Shown here: positions 1 through 8,913 of the stretch, in pieces | Position numbering within the stretch: position 1 is the stretch's first letter | Layout: each line of letters begins with the position of its first letter | Assembly: GCA_938046585.1 (NCBI GenBank) | Contig: CALIWR010000014.1 | Span: 1-57,406, forward strand | Reading direction: 5' to 3' | DNA: 57,406 nt | DNA from: an uncultured Propionibacteriaceae bacterium | Lineage (GTDB): Bacteria > Actinomycetota > Actinomycetes > Propionibacteriales > Propionibacteriaceae | Program-made: the position numbers and the translations under genes | The notes under the pieces: generated by a model | The model's input: the letters and a program-made list of their open reading frames with translations, nothing else | The model's database searches: none | What the model was told of the DNA's origin: nothing

Positions 1-214
1 AAGGTTCTTCAGGTGGTGGCCGGGCTGGGTGTTTCTCGTCGTTCGTCGTCCAGACAGGGTGCTCCACGGCCAGATTTGATTGCCCTCGCATCCGCGAGGG
101 CGGGCCGCGGAGCTAAGTCCCCCGTCTTCCTCCTCACCGACGAGAAGGTTCTTGGGTCGTGGTCGGGCTGGCCGTTTCTCGTCGTTCGTCGTCCAGACAG
201 GGTGCTCCACGGCC
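1..214 (+). repeat. tandem composite repeat, left end of window
   Basis: Two tandem units start at 1 and 145, each opening with AAGGTTCTT. Each contains the same 41-base stretch (31-71 and 174-214), starting GTTTCTCGTCGTTCG and ending GCTCCACGGCC. Between them lies a C-rich hairpin segment (81-135). The first unit may continue beyond the window edge. The array ends ten bases before the deoC stop codon. An inverted copy of the composite lies at 57287-57406. I see no coding potential and no transposase. Confidence 0.85.
81..135 (+). repeat. dispersed 55-bp hairpin repeat, copy A
   Basis: The segment begins TGCCCTCGC and ends CCCCCGTCTTCCTCCTC. Its first part can fold into a stem CCCTCGC/GCGAGGG around the loop ATCC. 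By eye it matches the inverse of 57352-57406 at about 49 of 55 positions, and diverged copies lie at 36145-36200 and 39502-39556. It sits downstream of the minus-strand gene deoC. Three of the four copies lie at gene 3' ends, which would suit a REP-like or terminator-associated element. Confidence 0.8.
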
Positions 215-224
215 GGCGGGGTTC

Positions 225-878
225 TCAGGCCGGGGCGGCGGCCAGAACCTCGGCCGTGGCTGACATGCCCAGCCGGGTGGCGCCGGCCTCGACCAGGGCG
301 CAGGCCTGCTGATAGCTACGGATCCCGCCCGCAGCCTTCACCCCGACATCCGGCCCCACAGTCTGGGACATCAGCCGTACCGCGTGCTCGGTGGCACCAC
401 CGGCCGGATGGAAACCAGTCGAAGTCTTCACGAAATCAGCGCCGCCCTCGACGATCGCCTGGCAGACCGCCACAATCTCGTCGTCACTCAGCGCCGCCGA
501 CTCGATAATCACCTTCAACAGACCCACTTCGCCGCGGACCGCCTCCACCTCGGCGGTAATCTCGCGGTATCGCCCGGCCCGCACCAGACCAAGGTCAATC
601 ACCACGTCCACCTCATCGGCACCCAGCCGGGTCGACTCCGCCGCCTCGGCCACCTTCATCGCGGTGGTGTGCTTGCCCGACGGGAAACCACAGACCGTCG
701 CCAGCCGCAGCGACGCCGGCACCGCGGTCAGCGGCAGCATCGACGGTGACACACAAACCGCCAGCACCCCCAAGTCCCCTGCCTGCCCCACCAGGGCCAA
801 CACATCGGCCATGGTGGCGTCGGTACGCAGCAGCGTATGGTCGGTCAGTCGTGCCAGATCGGCCCGCGAGATGCTCAC
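225..878 (-). CDS. deoC: deoxyribose-phosphate aldolase
   Basis: DeoC cleaves 2-deoxy-D-ribose 5-phosphate to glyceraldehyde 3-phosphate and acetaldehyde, in cytoplasmic deoxynucleoside breakdown. The 217-residue length is normal for the class I family. The Schiff-base lysine is Lys151 in VKTSTGF, the second lysine is Lys181 in GVKAAGGIR, and the catalytic aspartate lies in DVVIDLG near residue 91. The start is the ATG giving MSISRADLAR. It is the last gene of a minus-strand run after the two glycosyltransferases, 33 bases from the upstream gene, with which it has no obvious functional link. Its stop codon borders the repeat array. No other nucleoside-catabolism gene is in the window. Confidence 0.95.
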   Translation of the reverse strand: MSISRADLARLTDHTLLRTDATMADVLALVGQAGDLGVLAVCVSPSMLPLTAVPASLRLATVCGFPSGKHTTAMKVAEAAESTRLGADEVDVVIDLGLVRAGRYREITAEVEAVRGEVGLLKVIIESAALSDDEIVAVCQAIVEGGADFVKTSTGFHPAGGATEHAVRLMSQTVGPDVGVKAAGGIRSYQQACALVEAGATRLGMSATAEVLAAAPA

Positions 879-911
879 CGGTCGAACCTACCCGAGCCAC
901 GACGATGACCG

Positions 912-2126
912 TCATGCGCGACGCGCGATAGCGAGCCGGAGGGCCAAGAACCGCAGACCCGTGGCAGCCGCATTAGCGACGGCCAAGACGGCGATCTCAA
1001 CCCACCGGTCGACGCCCGGGGCCCAGGCATGCAAGGCCGCCAGCGAGCCGCTGGTCAGTCCCAACGCCACCAGGAAGGCCAGCAGGCCGGTGGCGTGGTG
1101 GCCGAGCATCCCCTGCCGGCCGCGGACCCCGAAGGTAAACAGTCGATTGGCGCTGGTATTCGCAACCGCGGTCAGCACCAGCGCGGACAGGTTCGCGGCC
1201 TGGGCGCCGAAGACTGGACGCAACACCACGTACAACAAGAAGTACGCCAGGGTCGAGACCACCCCCACCGTCGCGAACCGCAACAGCTGGCCCAGCAGAC
1301 CGGCCGGGACCCCAGGCAGCGGCGCCGGCCGCTGTGGCCGGGCCACGTCGCGGCGCAAGCCACCGATCGGGATCCGCCCGCTACCCAGGCCCCGCAGCAG
1401 CCGCCATACCCCGCGCAGGTCCTCAAGCGCAGTGGCCGTGATATTCACGGTGGTACCGGGGTCATCCACCCAATCCACCGGGACCTCGTGGATCCGTAGC
1501 CCTGCCCGCTGGGCCAACACCAGCAGCTCGGTGTCGAAAAACCAGTTGGTGTCCTCCACCAGAGGCAGCAGCCGCTGCGCTACATCCCGACGCATCGCCT
1601 TGAAACCGCACTGGGCATCGGAGAACGACACCTGCAGGCTGCCGCGCAGAATCAGGTTGTAGCAGCGTGAGATCAGCTCCCGCTTCGGGCCCCGTACCAC
1701 CCGCGAACCGCGCGCCAGCCGAGTCCCGATAGCCAGGTCCGAATGCCCGCTCACCAGAGGCGCGAGCAGCGGCAGCAGGGCAGCCAGGTCAGTCGACAGG
1801 TCGACATCAAGGTACGCGACCACGTCGGCGGCGCTGGCCAACCAGACCTGTTTCAAGGCCCGGCCACGGCCCTTGGCGTCCAGATGCACCACCCGGACCC
1901 CGGCCAGTTCGGCGGCCAACCGGTTCGCGATCGCCAAGGTGGCGTCAGTGGAAGCGTTATCGGCGATCGTCACCGTGTACGGATAGGGCAGGGTCTGATC
2001 GAGGTAGCCGGTCAGAGTCCGTACCGAGCGTTCCAGGTCGATCTCCTCGTTGTAGACCGGGACCACCACCTCGACCGTGGCCTGGCGCAGATCGGGAATC
2101 GGGGTGCCATATTCCAGCATCGTCAT
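912..2126 (-). CDS. GT2 glycosyltransferase fused to GtrA-like membrane domain
   Basis: The N-terminal half (about residues 15-240) is a family 2 GT-A glycosyltransferase, opening VEVVVPVYNEE, with the nucleotide-sugar DXD-type motif in AYLDVDLSTD. It resembles polyprenyl-phosphate glucosyl/mannosyl transferases. The C-terminal part (about 275-400) is hydrophobic with four likely membrane segments, like the GtrA flippase family. Such fusions probably make and translocate polyprenyl-phosphate sugars for envelope glycosylation. The ATG at 2126 is preferred because GAGGGGCGGCGAG precedes it. A GTG at 2141 overlapping the upstream stop (GTGA) is the alternative. It is tightly coupled to the GT39 gene, which could use its lipid-linked sugar. 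Substrate unknown. Confidence 0.85.
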   Translation of the reverse strand: MTMLEYGTPIPDLRQATVEVVVPVYNEEIDLERSVRTLTGYLDQTLPYPYTVTIADNASTDATLAIANRLAAELAGVRVVHLDAKGRGRALKQVWLASAADVVAYLDVDLSTDLAALLPLLAPLVSGHSDLAIGTRLARGSRVVRGPKRELISRCYNLILRGSLQVSFSDAQCGFKAMRRDVAQRLLPLVEDTNWFFDTELLVLAQRAGLRIHEVPVDWVDDPGTTVNITATALEDLRGVWRLLRGLGSGRIPIGGLRRDVARPQRPAPLPGVPAGLLGQLLRFATVGVVSTLAYFLLYVVLRPVFGAQAANLSALVLTAVANTSANRLFTFGVRGRQGMLGHHATGLLAFLVALGLTSGSLAALHAWAPGVDRWVEIAVLAVANAAATGLRFLALRLAIARRA

Positions 2127-2137
2127 CTCGCCGCCCC

Positions 2138-4285
2138 TCACTTCGCAGCCGTCAGGTCGTACACGCTCACCGAGCCCACCGTGGTGGCGGTGTAGTTCTG
2201 CGCCACCCAGGTCGCGATCTGCCCGGCAGTACGGCCGCTCGGCCCGCCGCCACCGACACCACCGATGAAGTAGTGGATCCGGCCCTCAGCGACGTAGCGC
2301 TGGAACTGCTCCAGGCTCGGGTACGGGTCGGAGCCATTGAAGCCCCCGATCGCCATCACCGGCTGTCGGCTAGCCAACTGATAGCTGGCCGCGTTCTGGG
2401 CGCCAGTGGTGGCCGCCACCCAGGTGTACCGATCAGCGTCGGCGCTGAGCAGGGTCACCATCTCGGAAGAGACCCGTGCTCCACCCAGCAGCCCGCCCGG
2501 GCCGCCCTGCCCACCCGGGCCGCGCCCGTCTTCGGCAGATCCTGGCTGGTTCGGTCCCGGCTGCCCAGGCTGCCCGCCCTGACCCGGATCCTGCCCGGGC
2601 TGTTCGCCATTCGGCGGCGCTGGCGGCTGATTCTGCCCATCCGGTTGCATTCGCTGGTTGCGTCCATCCTGGCCAGGCATCTGACCATCACGGCGCCCAT
2701 CACGCCCATCCGGGCCGCCAGGGCCGCCCTGGCCCCCGGCCAGACCAGTCCGCGCCGGCCCGGCAGTCACGATCGACCCGGTGTGCGGGGTGAGCATGGT
2801 GTTCACCGAGTACGCCGCCGGCCCGGCCAGCGCCCCGACCACGGCCAGCAGCAGCGCCAGACCCCGCCAGGCCCGCAGCCGGTCCACCAGCAGCGTCACC
2901 GCAGCCCCGACCAAGATCACCGCGGCCCCGGCCGTGATCCCCAGGTAGAGTCCGCCTGGGACCGTAGCCAGCGCCACCGCCCAGGCGGCGGTGAGCAAGG
3001 CCGCCACCGCCAGCGCGGCCCGCCCCAGCAGCCGGTCGCGATGGGCCCAGGCGAGGGTGGCGCCGATCGCGACCGTACCCCCGATCGCCGGGGCCAGGGC
3101 CACCGTGTAGTAGTCGTGGTAGATCCCGGCCATGAAGCTGAACACCGCGCCGTTGATCACCAACCAGCTCGCGAACAGCGCCAAGGCTGCCCCGGCCCGG
3201 GTCTCGACGGTCTCAACACCGGCCCGCAGCGTGGTCGCCCAGGCCCTGCGGCCCAGCAGCACGAAGCCGGCCACGGCCAACACCAGGGCGGCCGGGATCA
3301 GCCACGACACCATCTCACCGGAGACCGTGGTGAACATCCGCCCGATCCCGGTCTGCCCCCAGCGCCCACCGGCCCCCGCCGGACCGCCGCCGACCGAGCC
3401 GGTCTCATTGCCATTAAGCCGGCCCAGGCCGTTGTAGCCGAAGGTCAGTTCCAGGATCGAATTGCTCTGCGAACCACCCACGTACGGACGCCACGACGCT
3501 GGGACCAGCTCGACGATCGCGATCCACCAGCCGAAAGCTGCCACCATCGCCGCGAAAGCCGCCACCAGGTCGACGATTTTCTTACGCCAGGAGGCGGGCG
3601 CGCCGATCGCATACCCGATCAGCAGCGACGGCAGCAGCACGAAGGCCTGCAGCATCTTGGCCAGGAAACCGATCCCGATCATCGCGCCGGCGGCAGCGAC
3701 CCAGCGCCGGGAGGCGGTCTCTGCGGCCCGCAAGGTGAGCGCGGCCGCAGCGGCATAGCAGAAGACCAGCAGCGCATCTGGATTGTTGAACCGGAACATC
3801 AGGGTCGCCGCCGGGGTCAGCGCGAACATCAGCGCCGCCACGATCCCGGCCCAGTGGGCCCGCGACGAGGTTGCGGCGAGCCCCACCCGCTCGGCCAGCG
3901 GGCCGGACAGGGATCGCCTGACCGTCACGTACAGCAGCGCCGCAGTGGCCACCCCGAGCAGCGCCTGTGGCAGCAGAATGCTCCACGAACTGAGCCCGAA
4001 GATCCGTACCGACAAGGCCATCAGCCACAACGAGCCGGGGGTCTTGTCAACGGTAATGGCGTTGCCGGAGTCCAGGGAGCCGAAGAAGAAGGCCTTCCAG
4101 GACTCAGCGCCAGCCTGGGCTGCGGCCGAGTAGAAGGAATTGGCGTAGCCGGAGGATCCCAGGTCGTAGGTGTACAGGGCCAAGGTCAGCAGCAATACCG
4201 CACCCACTGAAGCGCGTACGGTGCGCTGCCCGACGCTGGCCGGCGCGGCCCCCATCGGGGATGAAGTCATAGCAGCGGTCGTCAC
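2138..4285 (-). CDS. GT39/PMT-type membrane glycosyltransferase
   Basis: This 715-residue integral membrane protein matches the ArnT/PMT class, which transfers sugars from polyprenyl-phosphate donors on the outer face of the membrane. An Asp-Lys motif typical of the first loop is seen in ITVDKTPGSLW (near residue 80), followed by about ten to twelve hydrophobic segments up to residue 490. A Gly/Pro/Gln/Asp-rich low-complexity stretch (about 515-605) separates these from a soluble C-terminal domain (about 605-715) that is probably extracytoplasmic. The downstream GT2/GtrA gene overlaps its stop codon, suggesting donor synthesis and transfer are paired. Acceptor and sugar cannot be read from sequence. 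Confidence 0.85.
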   Translation of the reverse strand: MTTAAMTSSPMGAAPASVGQRTVRASVGAVLLLTLALYTYDLGSSGYANSFYSAAAQAGAESWKAFFFGSLDSGNAITVDKTPGSLWLMALSVRIFGLSSWSILLPQALLGVATAALLYVTVRRSLSGPLAERVGLAATSSRAHWAGIVAALMFALTPAATLMFRFNNPDALLVFCYAAAAALTLRAAETASRRWVAAAGAMIGIGFLAKMLQAFVLLPSLLIGYAIGAPASWRKKIVDLVAAFAAMVAAFGWWIAIVELVPASWRPYVGGSQSNSILELTFGYNGLGRLNGNETGSVGGGPAGAGGRWGQTGIGRMFTTVSGEMVSWLIPAALVLAVAGFVLLGRRAWATTLRAGVETVETRAGAALALFASWLVINGAVFSFMAGIYHDYYTVALAPAIGGTVAIGATLAWAHRDRLLGRAALAVAALLTAAWAVALATVPGGLYLGITAGAAVILVGAAVTLLVDRLRAWRGLALLLAVVGALAGPAAYSVNTMLTPHTGSIVTAGPARTGLAGGQGGPGGPDGRDGRRDGQMPGQDGRNQRMQPDGQNQPPAPPNGEQPGQDPGQGGQPGQPGPNQPGSAEDGRGPGGQGGPGGLLGGARVSSEMVTLLSADADRYTWVAATTGAQNAASYQLASRQPVMAIGGFNGSDPYPSLEQFQRYVAEGRIHYFIGGVGGGGPSGRTAGQIATWVAQNYTATTVGSVSVYDLTAAK

Positions 4286-4369
4286 AGGATCGACCCTCCC
4301 GTGGCCTGCTGTGGTCGACGTGGGGGGAACCTGTGACCTGGCTGTGAGATACGGCCGAGGCCTGGTCGC

Positions 4370-4966
4370 TCAGATTCCGGCGTCGGCCTCGGGGATTTCG
4401 CTGCGGTGGAAGTTGAGGTGGCTGCGGCTGGCGGTCGGGCCACGCTGGCCCTGGTAGCGGGAACTGTTGACCGCGCTGCCGTACGGGTGTCGGGCCGGCG
4501 ACGACAGCTGGAAGAAACACAACTGTCCGATCTTCATCCCAGGCCAGAGCATGATCGGCAAGGTCGCCATATTCGACAATTCCAGGGTGATATGCCCGGT
4601 GAAGCCCGGGTCGACGAAGCCTGCGGTGGAGTGAGTCAGCAGCCCGAGCCGGCCCAGCGAGGATTTGCCTTCCAACCGGGCCGCGAGATCATCGGGCAGG
4701 GTCACCCGCTCGTACGTGGCGCCGAGGACGAATTCGCCCGGATGCAGCACGAACGGATCGGTGCCATGGCAGACCACCTCGCGGGTAAGTTCGACCTGCT
4801 CCTGGGACGGGTCAATATGCGGGTAGCGGTGATTCTCGAAGATCCGGAAGTACCGATCCAGGCGCACGTCGACACTCGACGGCTGGACCATGCCCGGGTC
4901 GTACGGGTCGAGCACCACTCGCCCCGATTCCAGGGCGGCAGTGATGTCGCGGTCGGACAGCAGCAC
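4370..4966 (-). CDS. dcd: dCTP deaminase, probably dUMP-forming
   Basis: It deaminates dCTP and supplies dUMP for thymidylate synthesis. The protein has 198 residues and is closely similar along its length to the actinobacterial Dcd type. The conserved core reads GKSSLGRLGLLTHSTAGF, followed by DPGFTGHITLELSN and the C-terminal YQGQRGPT motif that closes over the nucleotide. The Mycobacterium tuberculosis enzyme of this subgroup is known to be bifunctional, giving dUMP directly. That this protein does the same is inference. The gene starts at ATG MLLSDRDI, nine bases after the RDD-FHA gene stop, so it is probably cotranscribed from upstream. Confidence 0.95.
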   Translation of the reverse strand: MLLSDRDITAALESGRVVLDPYDPGMVQPSSVDVRLDRYFRIFENHRYPHIDPSQEQVELTREVVCHGTDPFVLHPGEFVLGATYERVTLPDDLAARLEGKSSLGRLGLLTHSTAGFVDPGFTGHITLELSNMATLPIMLWPGMKIGQLCFFQLSSPARHPYGSAVNSSRYQGQRGPTASRSHLNFHRSEIPEADAGI

Positions 4967-4975
4967 GACACGACC

Positions 4976-6496
4976 CTAGCGAGGATCCGGGGCCCGTCGC
5001 CGCACTTCAAAGTAGTGATCCCCGAAAGAGACCACCTGTCCCTCCCGGACCCGGACCGGGTCGCCGGGGGCGCACGGCTCGTAGGCGCCGTCGGCGTTCG
5101 CGATCGCGGTGCCGTTGGTGGAGTTCCGATCCGTCACGTACAGACCCCGATGGTCGATGCCGATCACCAGGTGGGTCTTGGACACCATCCGGCTGTCCTG
5201 GCCGACCGAGATTGTCTCGGCCTGTTCCCCGGCGCGGGGCTGCGGGTTGCGGCCTACCAGGACGGTTCCCGTGATGTCCAGCACCCGCCCGTCGTCGAAA
5301 CGAACCTGCCAGCCCTCGTTGACTGACCGTTGCAGCCCGGGCAGGTGCATCGCCAGATGGGTGTGCTGCAGATCGTCTTCGGAATCCGACCAGGCCCCGG
5401 CGGGCGAGCCGTACGAGCCGCTCTGCTGAGGCGGGAAACCTGGCTGCGGTTGGGGCGGGAAACCTGGCTGGGCGGCGGCACCGGCCGGCCCAGAGAATCC
5501 CTGCCCCGGCTGCTGTTGGATCCCCGGCTGCTGGGACCCGGGCTGGGCGTAGCCGCCCGGCTGAGCCGCGAAACCGGGCTGCTGCTGAGCGCCGGGGAAA
5601 CCGGCCTGGCCGGGCGCACCCGGCTGGGCACCTGCAAAACCAGGCTGGGCGCCGGGATAGCCCTGCCCCGGGGCGCCGGGGAAACCGGTCTGGCGCGCGG
5701 TCTCGGTCGCGGTCGGCTGCCCGTACCCCGGCTGGCCCTGCTGACCAGACAGCGGCGCATGCTCGATCGGTGCCGGTGCTTCCGCTCCCCACTGGTCCCA
5801 GGGGACGGCCGCCGTCGCGGTGTTCGCCCACCCGCCGGCAGCATTGCCGGTCGGGACCGCGGTGATCGGCCCGGTCGGGTTCGCTTCCGGCACGCCAGGC
5901 TGCGGCTCGACCATCCCCTTGCGTAGGTGCGGGGGCAGGCCCACTACATTAGCCGGGCTGACACTGGCCCGGGACTGCGGCTCGGCGGCGGGCTGGTGTC
6001 GTACCCGCTGCTTGACCACCACGGATTTGGCGGCTAGATCGTGCCAACCGCGGCGATGGTTGTGGCTCACCATCATCACGATCAGGATGATCCAGACCAC
6101 AGTGGTCCCACTAACGGCATGCCAGATCAGTTCCCGCAGGAAGTAGCGGCCCCAGCCGATCGGGGCGCCGGTCGCCACATCGAGCACCTGGATCTTCGCC
6201 ACCCGCGCGCCGGGGCCCTGGCCGCGGGTCGCGTACCCCCACCAGACCAGTACCGCCCAGCCCAAGCTGAGTAGCCCGCCGGCGATGCTGAGCACGATGA
6301 CCACTGTGGTGGACAGGTCCAGCTGCAGCAACAAGCTTACGACGGTCATGATGACGGCGATCGGGAGCGTGTCGATCACGGCCGCCAGGGCACGCCAACC
6401 GAGTCCTGCGATCACCTGCCGGGGCGGTTCGGTTGTCTGAGTCACGCAAGCCATCCTGGCATGGCTGAGGCTCCGTACGACAGTCCGGACCCCCAT
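4976..6496 (-). CDS. RDD-domain membrane protein with C-terminal FHA domain
   Basis: The N-terminal RDD domain (about residues 20-155) has three hydrophobic segments with the typical arginine and aspartate in WRALAAVID and the closing RRGWHDL. A long Gly/Pro/Gln/Ala-rich linker (about 210-365) contains degenerate PGF/QPG repeats. The C-terminal FHA domain (about 400-500) has its phosphothreonine-binding residues: VGRNPQP, SKTHL and RNSTNGT. It should therefore anchor a phosphothreonine reader at the membrane. The start is ATG 6496, whose ribosome site GAGGTGG lies just after the stop of the upstream transglutaminase-fold gene. ATG 6454 is the alternative. It is the last gene of the envelope cluster. 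No Ser/Thr kinase is visible in the window. Confidence 0.88.
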   Translation of the reverse strand: MGVRTVVRSLSHARMACVTQTTEPPRQVIAGLGWRALAAVIDTLPIAVIMTVVSLLLQLDLSTTVVIVLSIAGGLLSLGWAVLVWWGYATRGQGPGARVAKIQVLDVATGAPIGWGRYFLRELIWHAVSGTTVVWIILIVMMVSHNHRRGWHDLAAKSVVVKQRVRHQPAAEPQSRASVSPANVVGLPPHLRKGMVEPQPGVPEANPTGPITAVPTGNAAGGWANTATAAVPWDQWGAEAPAPIEHAPLSGQQGQPGYGQPTATETARQTGFPGAPGQGYPGAQPGFAGAQPGAPGQAGFPGAQQQPGFAAQPGGYAQPGSQQPGIQQQPGQGFSGPAGAAAQPGFPPQPQPGFPPQQSGSYGSPAGAWSDSEDDLQHTHLAMHLPGLQRSVNEGWQVRFDDGRVLDITGTVLVGRNPQPRAGEQAETISVGQDSRMVSKTHLVIGIDHRGLYVTDRNSTNGTAIANADGAYEPCAPGDPVRVREGQVVSFGDHYFEVRRRAPDPR

Positions 6497-6510
6497 CCGG
6501 GGCCACCTCG

Positions 6511-8913
6511 TTAGGTCCGCGGCAGCCGCCGCCGGAAAGACCTCAACGAGAGCGTGGCCCCCAGGCGTCTCCAGAAACCCACCGACCGGTTCAATCCCTC
6601 GACCGCGGCGTCCACGCTGCTCCAGTAGGTCTGGGCTTGACCGGGCGTGATCTGGTCAGGTGAGAAGACCGACATGTCTGCCTGCCGCGACAAGATTCGA
6701 GGGTCGGCCCCGGACGTCACCTGGGAGAATGCCGCCACCAACTGCTCGGCCTGTTCGGTACGGGTCCCAGCGGCCGCCGGGGAGATCCCCAGGTCGCGGG
6801 CTCGGTCGATCACCTCGGCCCAGCCCCCGGCCACCCGGCGGCTGAGATCAGGTTCGCTCATCCGGATCCGGCGCCGGCGCATCTTCAACCCGATGATCAC
6901 GGCGATCGGGAACACGACCAGGAACAGTGGGATCCCGGCGCCGACCGCGACGGTACCGATCAGGCGCCAGTTGATCAGACGGTCCTGTTGCTGCGGCGGG
7001 GTCGGAGTCGCCTGCTGGGAGTGGTCCTCCTCCGGGACCTCGGGTTTGACCGGCGGCGGGGGCGGGTTCTCCACCTGAGGCCGGGGAGCGGTCACCGGCT
7101 CCTGCTGGATCTGCTTCAACACCCGGTCCTTGGCGGGGGTGGGGTCGAAGACCACCCAGCCGTACTGGCCCAGGTAGACCTCGGTCCAGGCGGTGACGTT
7201 CTCGCCGCGCACCACCGCGTCGCCGGCGGGCACCAGGTAGCCGTACCCGACCCGAGCCGGCAGACCGGCCGAGCGGCACAGCAGCGCCAACGCCACCGCG
7301 TACTGCTCCTCGTCGCCGACCATCTGCTCGGTGTTGTGGAACAGGGCCTCCATCCGGGCGATGCTGTGACCCGGATCGGAGCGGACCTCCCCAGGCTGCC
7401 CGTGCGAGTAGTAGCCCTTCTTGAGCTGGTCGGTGTACGCCAGCGCCAGCGAACCGCCCCCGTTCGGGGCCAGCGCCGCCCAGGTCCCGGCAGCGTCGCG
7501 GATCACGTCGGGTATCGGCTCGGCTGGGGGCAGACTGATCACGTCCGGGGCCGCGGTCAGGATCTCCTCCCGGCTCGGCTGGCGCGGTACCACCGCCCGC
7601 AGCCGGTACTGGTCACCCTCGCGTACCGTCACCGGGACCAGCCCGGTCCCGCTGCGCTGGTTGTAGAAGAAAGCATCTGCCAGGCCCACCCCGCGCGGCC
7701 CGGTGAAATCCACCCGGAGGGTCTGGCCCACCGTCGGCAGCCACACCCCGGAGAGCCGGCCCAGCCTCACGTCGACGTCGATCTCGGTGCCTGGGGTGGG
7801 ATCGTCGACCCGGGCCCCGATCTTGCCGAAGGTGCCCGAGTCCGGGCCGTACGCGGTGGTGTTGGAGACGTTGTAGGTGAAGCCATCATAGGCGTCCATG
7901 GTCCCCAGCCGGATCCGACTGCCGACCGGTGCCCCCTGAGCGGTCAGCAGCACCTCGGTCTTGAAATCGGTGATGTTGCGCCGGAACGCCTGCAGCGGGC
8001 TCGGGTAGCGGTGGATGTCCAGCGGTTGACGCACCAACGACCGCACCGTACGGCGTTCCCGGGCCGGCTCCAGCAGCGGCCCCGCGGCCACCACCGCAAC
8101 GGCGGCCACCGCCAGCATCAGCGCCCCGGTCACGATCGAAGTCCAGCGCAGCCGGTGGCTACCCAGCAGCAGATGGCGGCCCTGCCGGGACCGGCGGTAC
8201 GTGGTCCACACCAGCACCAGCACCAGACCCACCAGGCCGGCCGGCACCGGCGCGTACGAGGTATTCACCCCCAGCGCGAAGGCCAGCCCGATCCCGGCGA
8301 TCATCGGCACCCAGGCCCAGCCGGGACGTCCCGACCGCAACGACACCGTGATCGCCGTCAGCACCGACACCAGCCCGACCAGCACCACCGGGACCAGCAG
8401 GTACGCGGTCTCCCCGATCGGGGCGTTGACCGTCAGCATCCGCTTCCAGCCGTACACCGGGCCCACCAGCAGCCCCAGCAGCGACCGGCCCGACGGCAAC
8501 ACCGACCAGTACCCGGCCGAGGGCATCGCCAGCAGGGTCCCCAGCAGCAGATACCCGGCCACCGCCACCGCCGCCGTGAGCACGGTATTCCACCGTCGCC
8601 ACGCCGCCAGCACGCCCACCACGGCCCCCAGCAGACCCGAGCCGAGCGAGGCCACCCAGGTCCAGCCGCCGCCGTAGGTAGGTAGCCAGGCCCAGCTCAA
8701 CACCATCAGCAGCGCCCCGATCGCCGCCAGGTCGATCGCCAGCCACAGCCACCGGCCGCGGGCCGTCTCGTCGTGGATCGTGGCCTCCACGGCGCGAGAC
8801 CGACGCCGGGCAGGGACCGGGGTGGGGCCGGTCCGCAGCCGCGCGACCCGCTCGGCGAAAATGTCACGCTGCTCGTCCAGCCAGTCCAGCGGGTTGATCC
8901 GGCGCCGGCTCAT
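6511..8913 (-). CDS. membrane protein with degenerate transglutaminase-like domain
   Basis: This 800-residue protein has about six N-terminal membrane segments (roughly residues 55-270), then an extracytoplasmic region with a transglutaminase-like core (about 520-600), a Pro-rich stretch, one more membrane segment near 655-680 and a cytoplasmic tail. The core keeps the family scaffold (RSAGLPARVGYGY, GWVVFDPTP with Asp590). The position normally holding the nucleophilic cysteine is Glu535 in GDEEQYA, and the position of the catalytic histidine is Thr574 in NVTAWTEV. It is therefore probably a non-catalytic binding or assembly factor. The ATG overlaps the DUF58 stop (ATGA). A transglutaminase-like/DUF58/MoxR trio is a recurring bacterial arrangement. 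Confidence 0.9.
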   Translation of the reverse strand: MSRRRINPLDWLDEQRDIFAERVARLRTGPTPVPARRRSRAVEATIHDETARGRWLWLAIDLAAIGALLMVLSWAWLPTYGGGWTWVASLGSGLLGAVVGVLAAWRRWNTVLTAAVAVAGYLLLGTLLAMPSAGYWSVLPSGRSLLGLLVGPVYGWKRMLTVNAPIGETAYLLVPVVLVGLVSVLTAITVSLRSGRPGWAWVPMIAGIGLAFALGVNTSYAPVPAGLVGLVLVLVWTTYRRSRQGRHLLLGSHRLRWTSIVTGALMLAVAAVAVVAAGPLLEPARERRTVRSLVRQPLDIHRYPSPLQAFRRNITDFKTEVLLTAQGAPVGSRIRLGTMDAYDGFTYNVSNTTAYGPDSGTFGKIGARVDDPTPGTEIDVDVRLGRLSGVWLPTVGQTLRVDFTGPRGVGLADAFFYNQRSGTGLVPVTVREGDQYRLRAVVPRQPSREEILTAAPDVISLPPAEPIPDVIRDAAGTWAALAPNGGGSLALAYTDQLKKGYYSHGQPGEVRSDPGHSIARMEALFHNTEQMVGDEEQYAVALALLCRSAGLPARVGYGYLVPAGDAVVRGENVTAWTEVYLGQYGWVVFDPTPAKDRVLKQIQQEPVTAPRPQVENPPPPPVKPEVPEEDHSQQATPTPPQQQDRLINWRLIGTVAVGAGIPLFLVVFPIAVIIGLKMRRRRIRMSEPDLSRRVAGGWAEVIDRARDLGISPAAAGTRTEQAEQLVAAFSQVTSGADPRILSRQADMSVFSPDQITPGQAQTYWSSVDAAVEGLNRSVGFWRRLGATLSLRSFRRRLPRT

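Noticed and set aside
391..1662. Long open frame antisense to deoC and the GT2 gene
   Set aside because: It is a high-GC mirror frame; the minus-strand genes have clear family motifs and this product has none. The same applies to other long antisense frames such as 2273-4210, 6988-8685 and 44403-46490.
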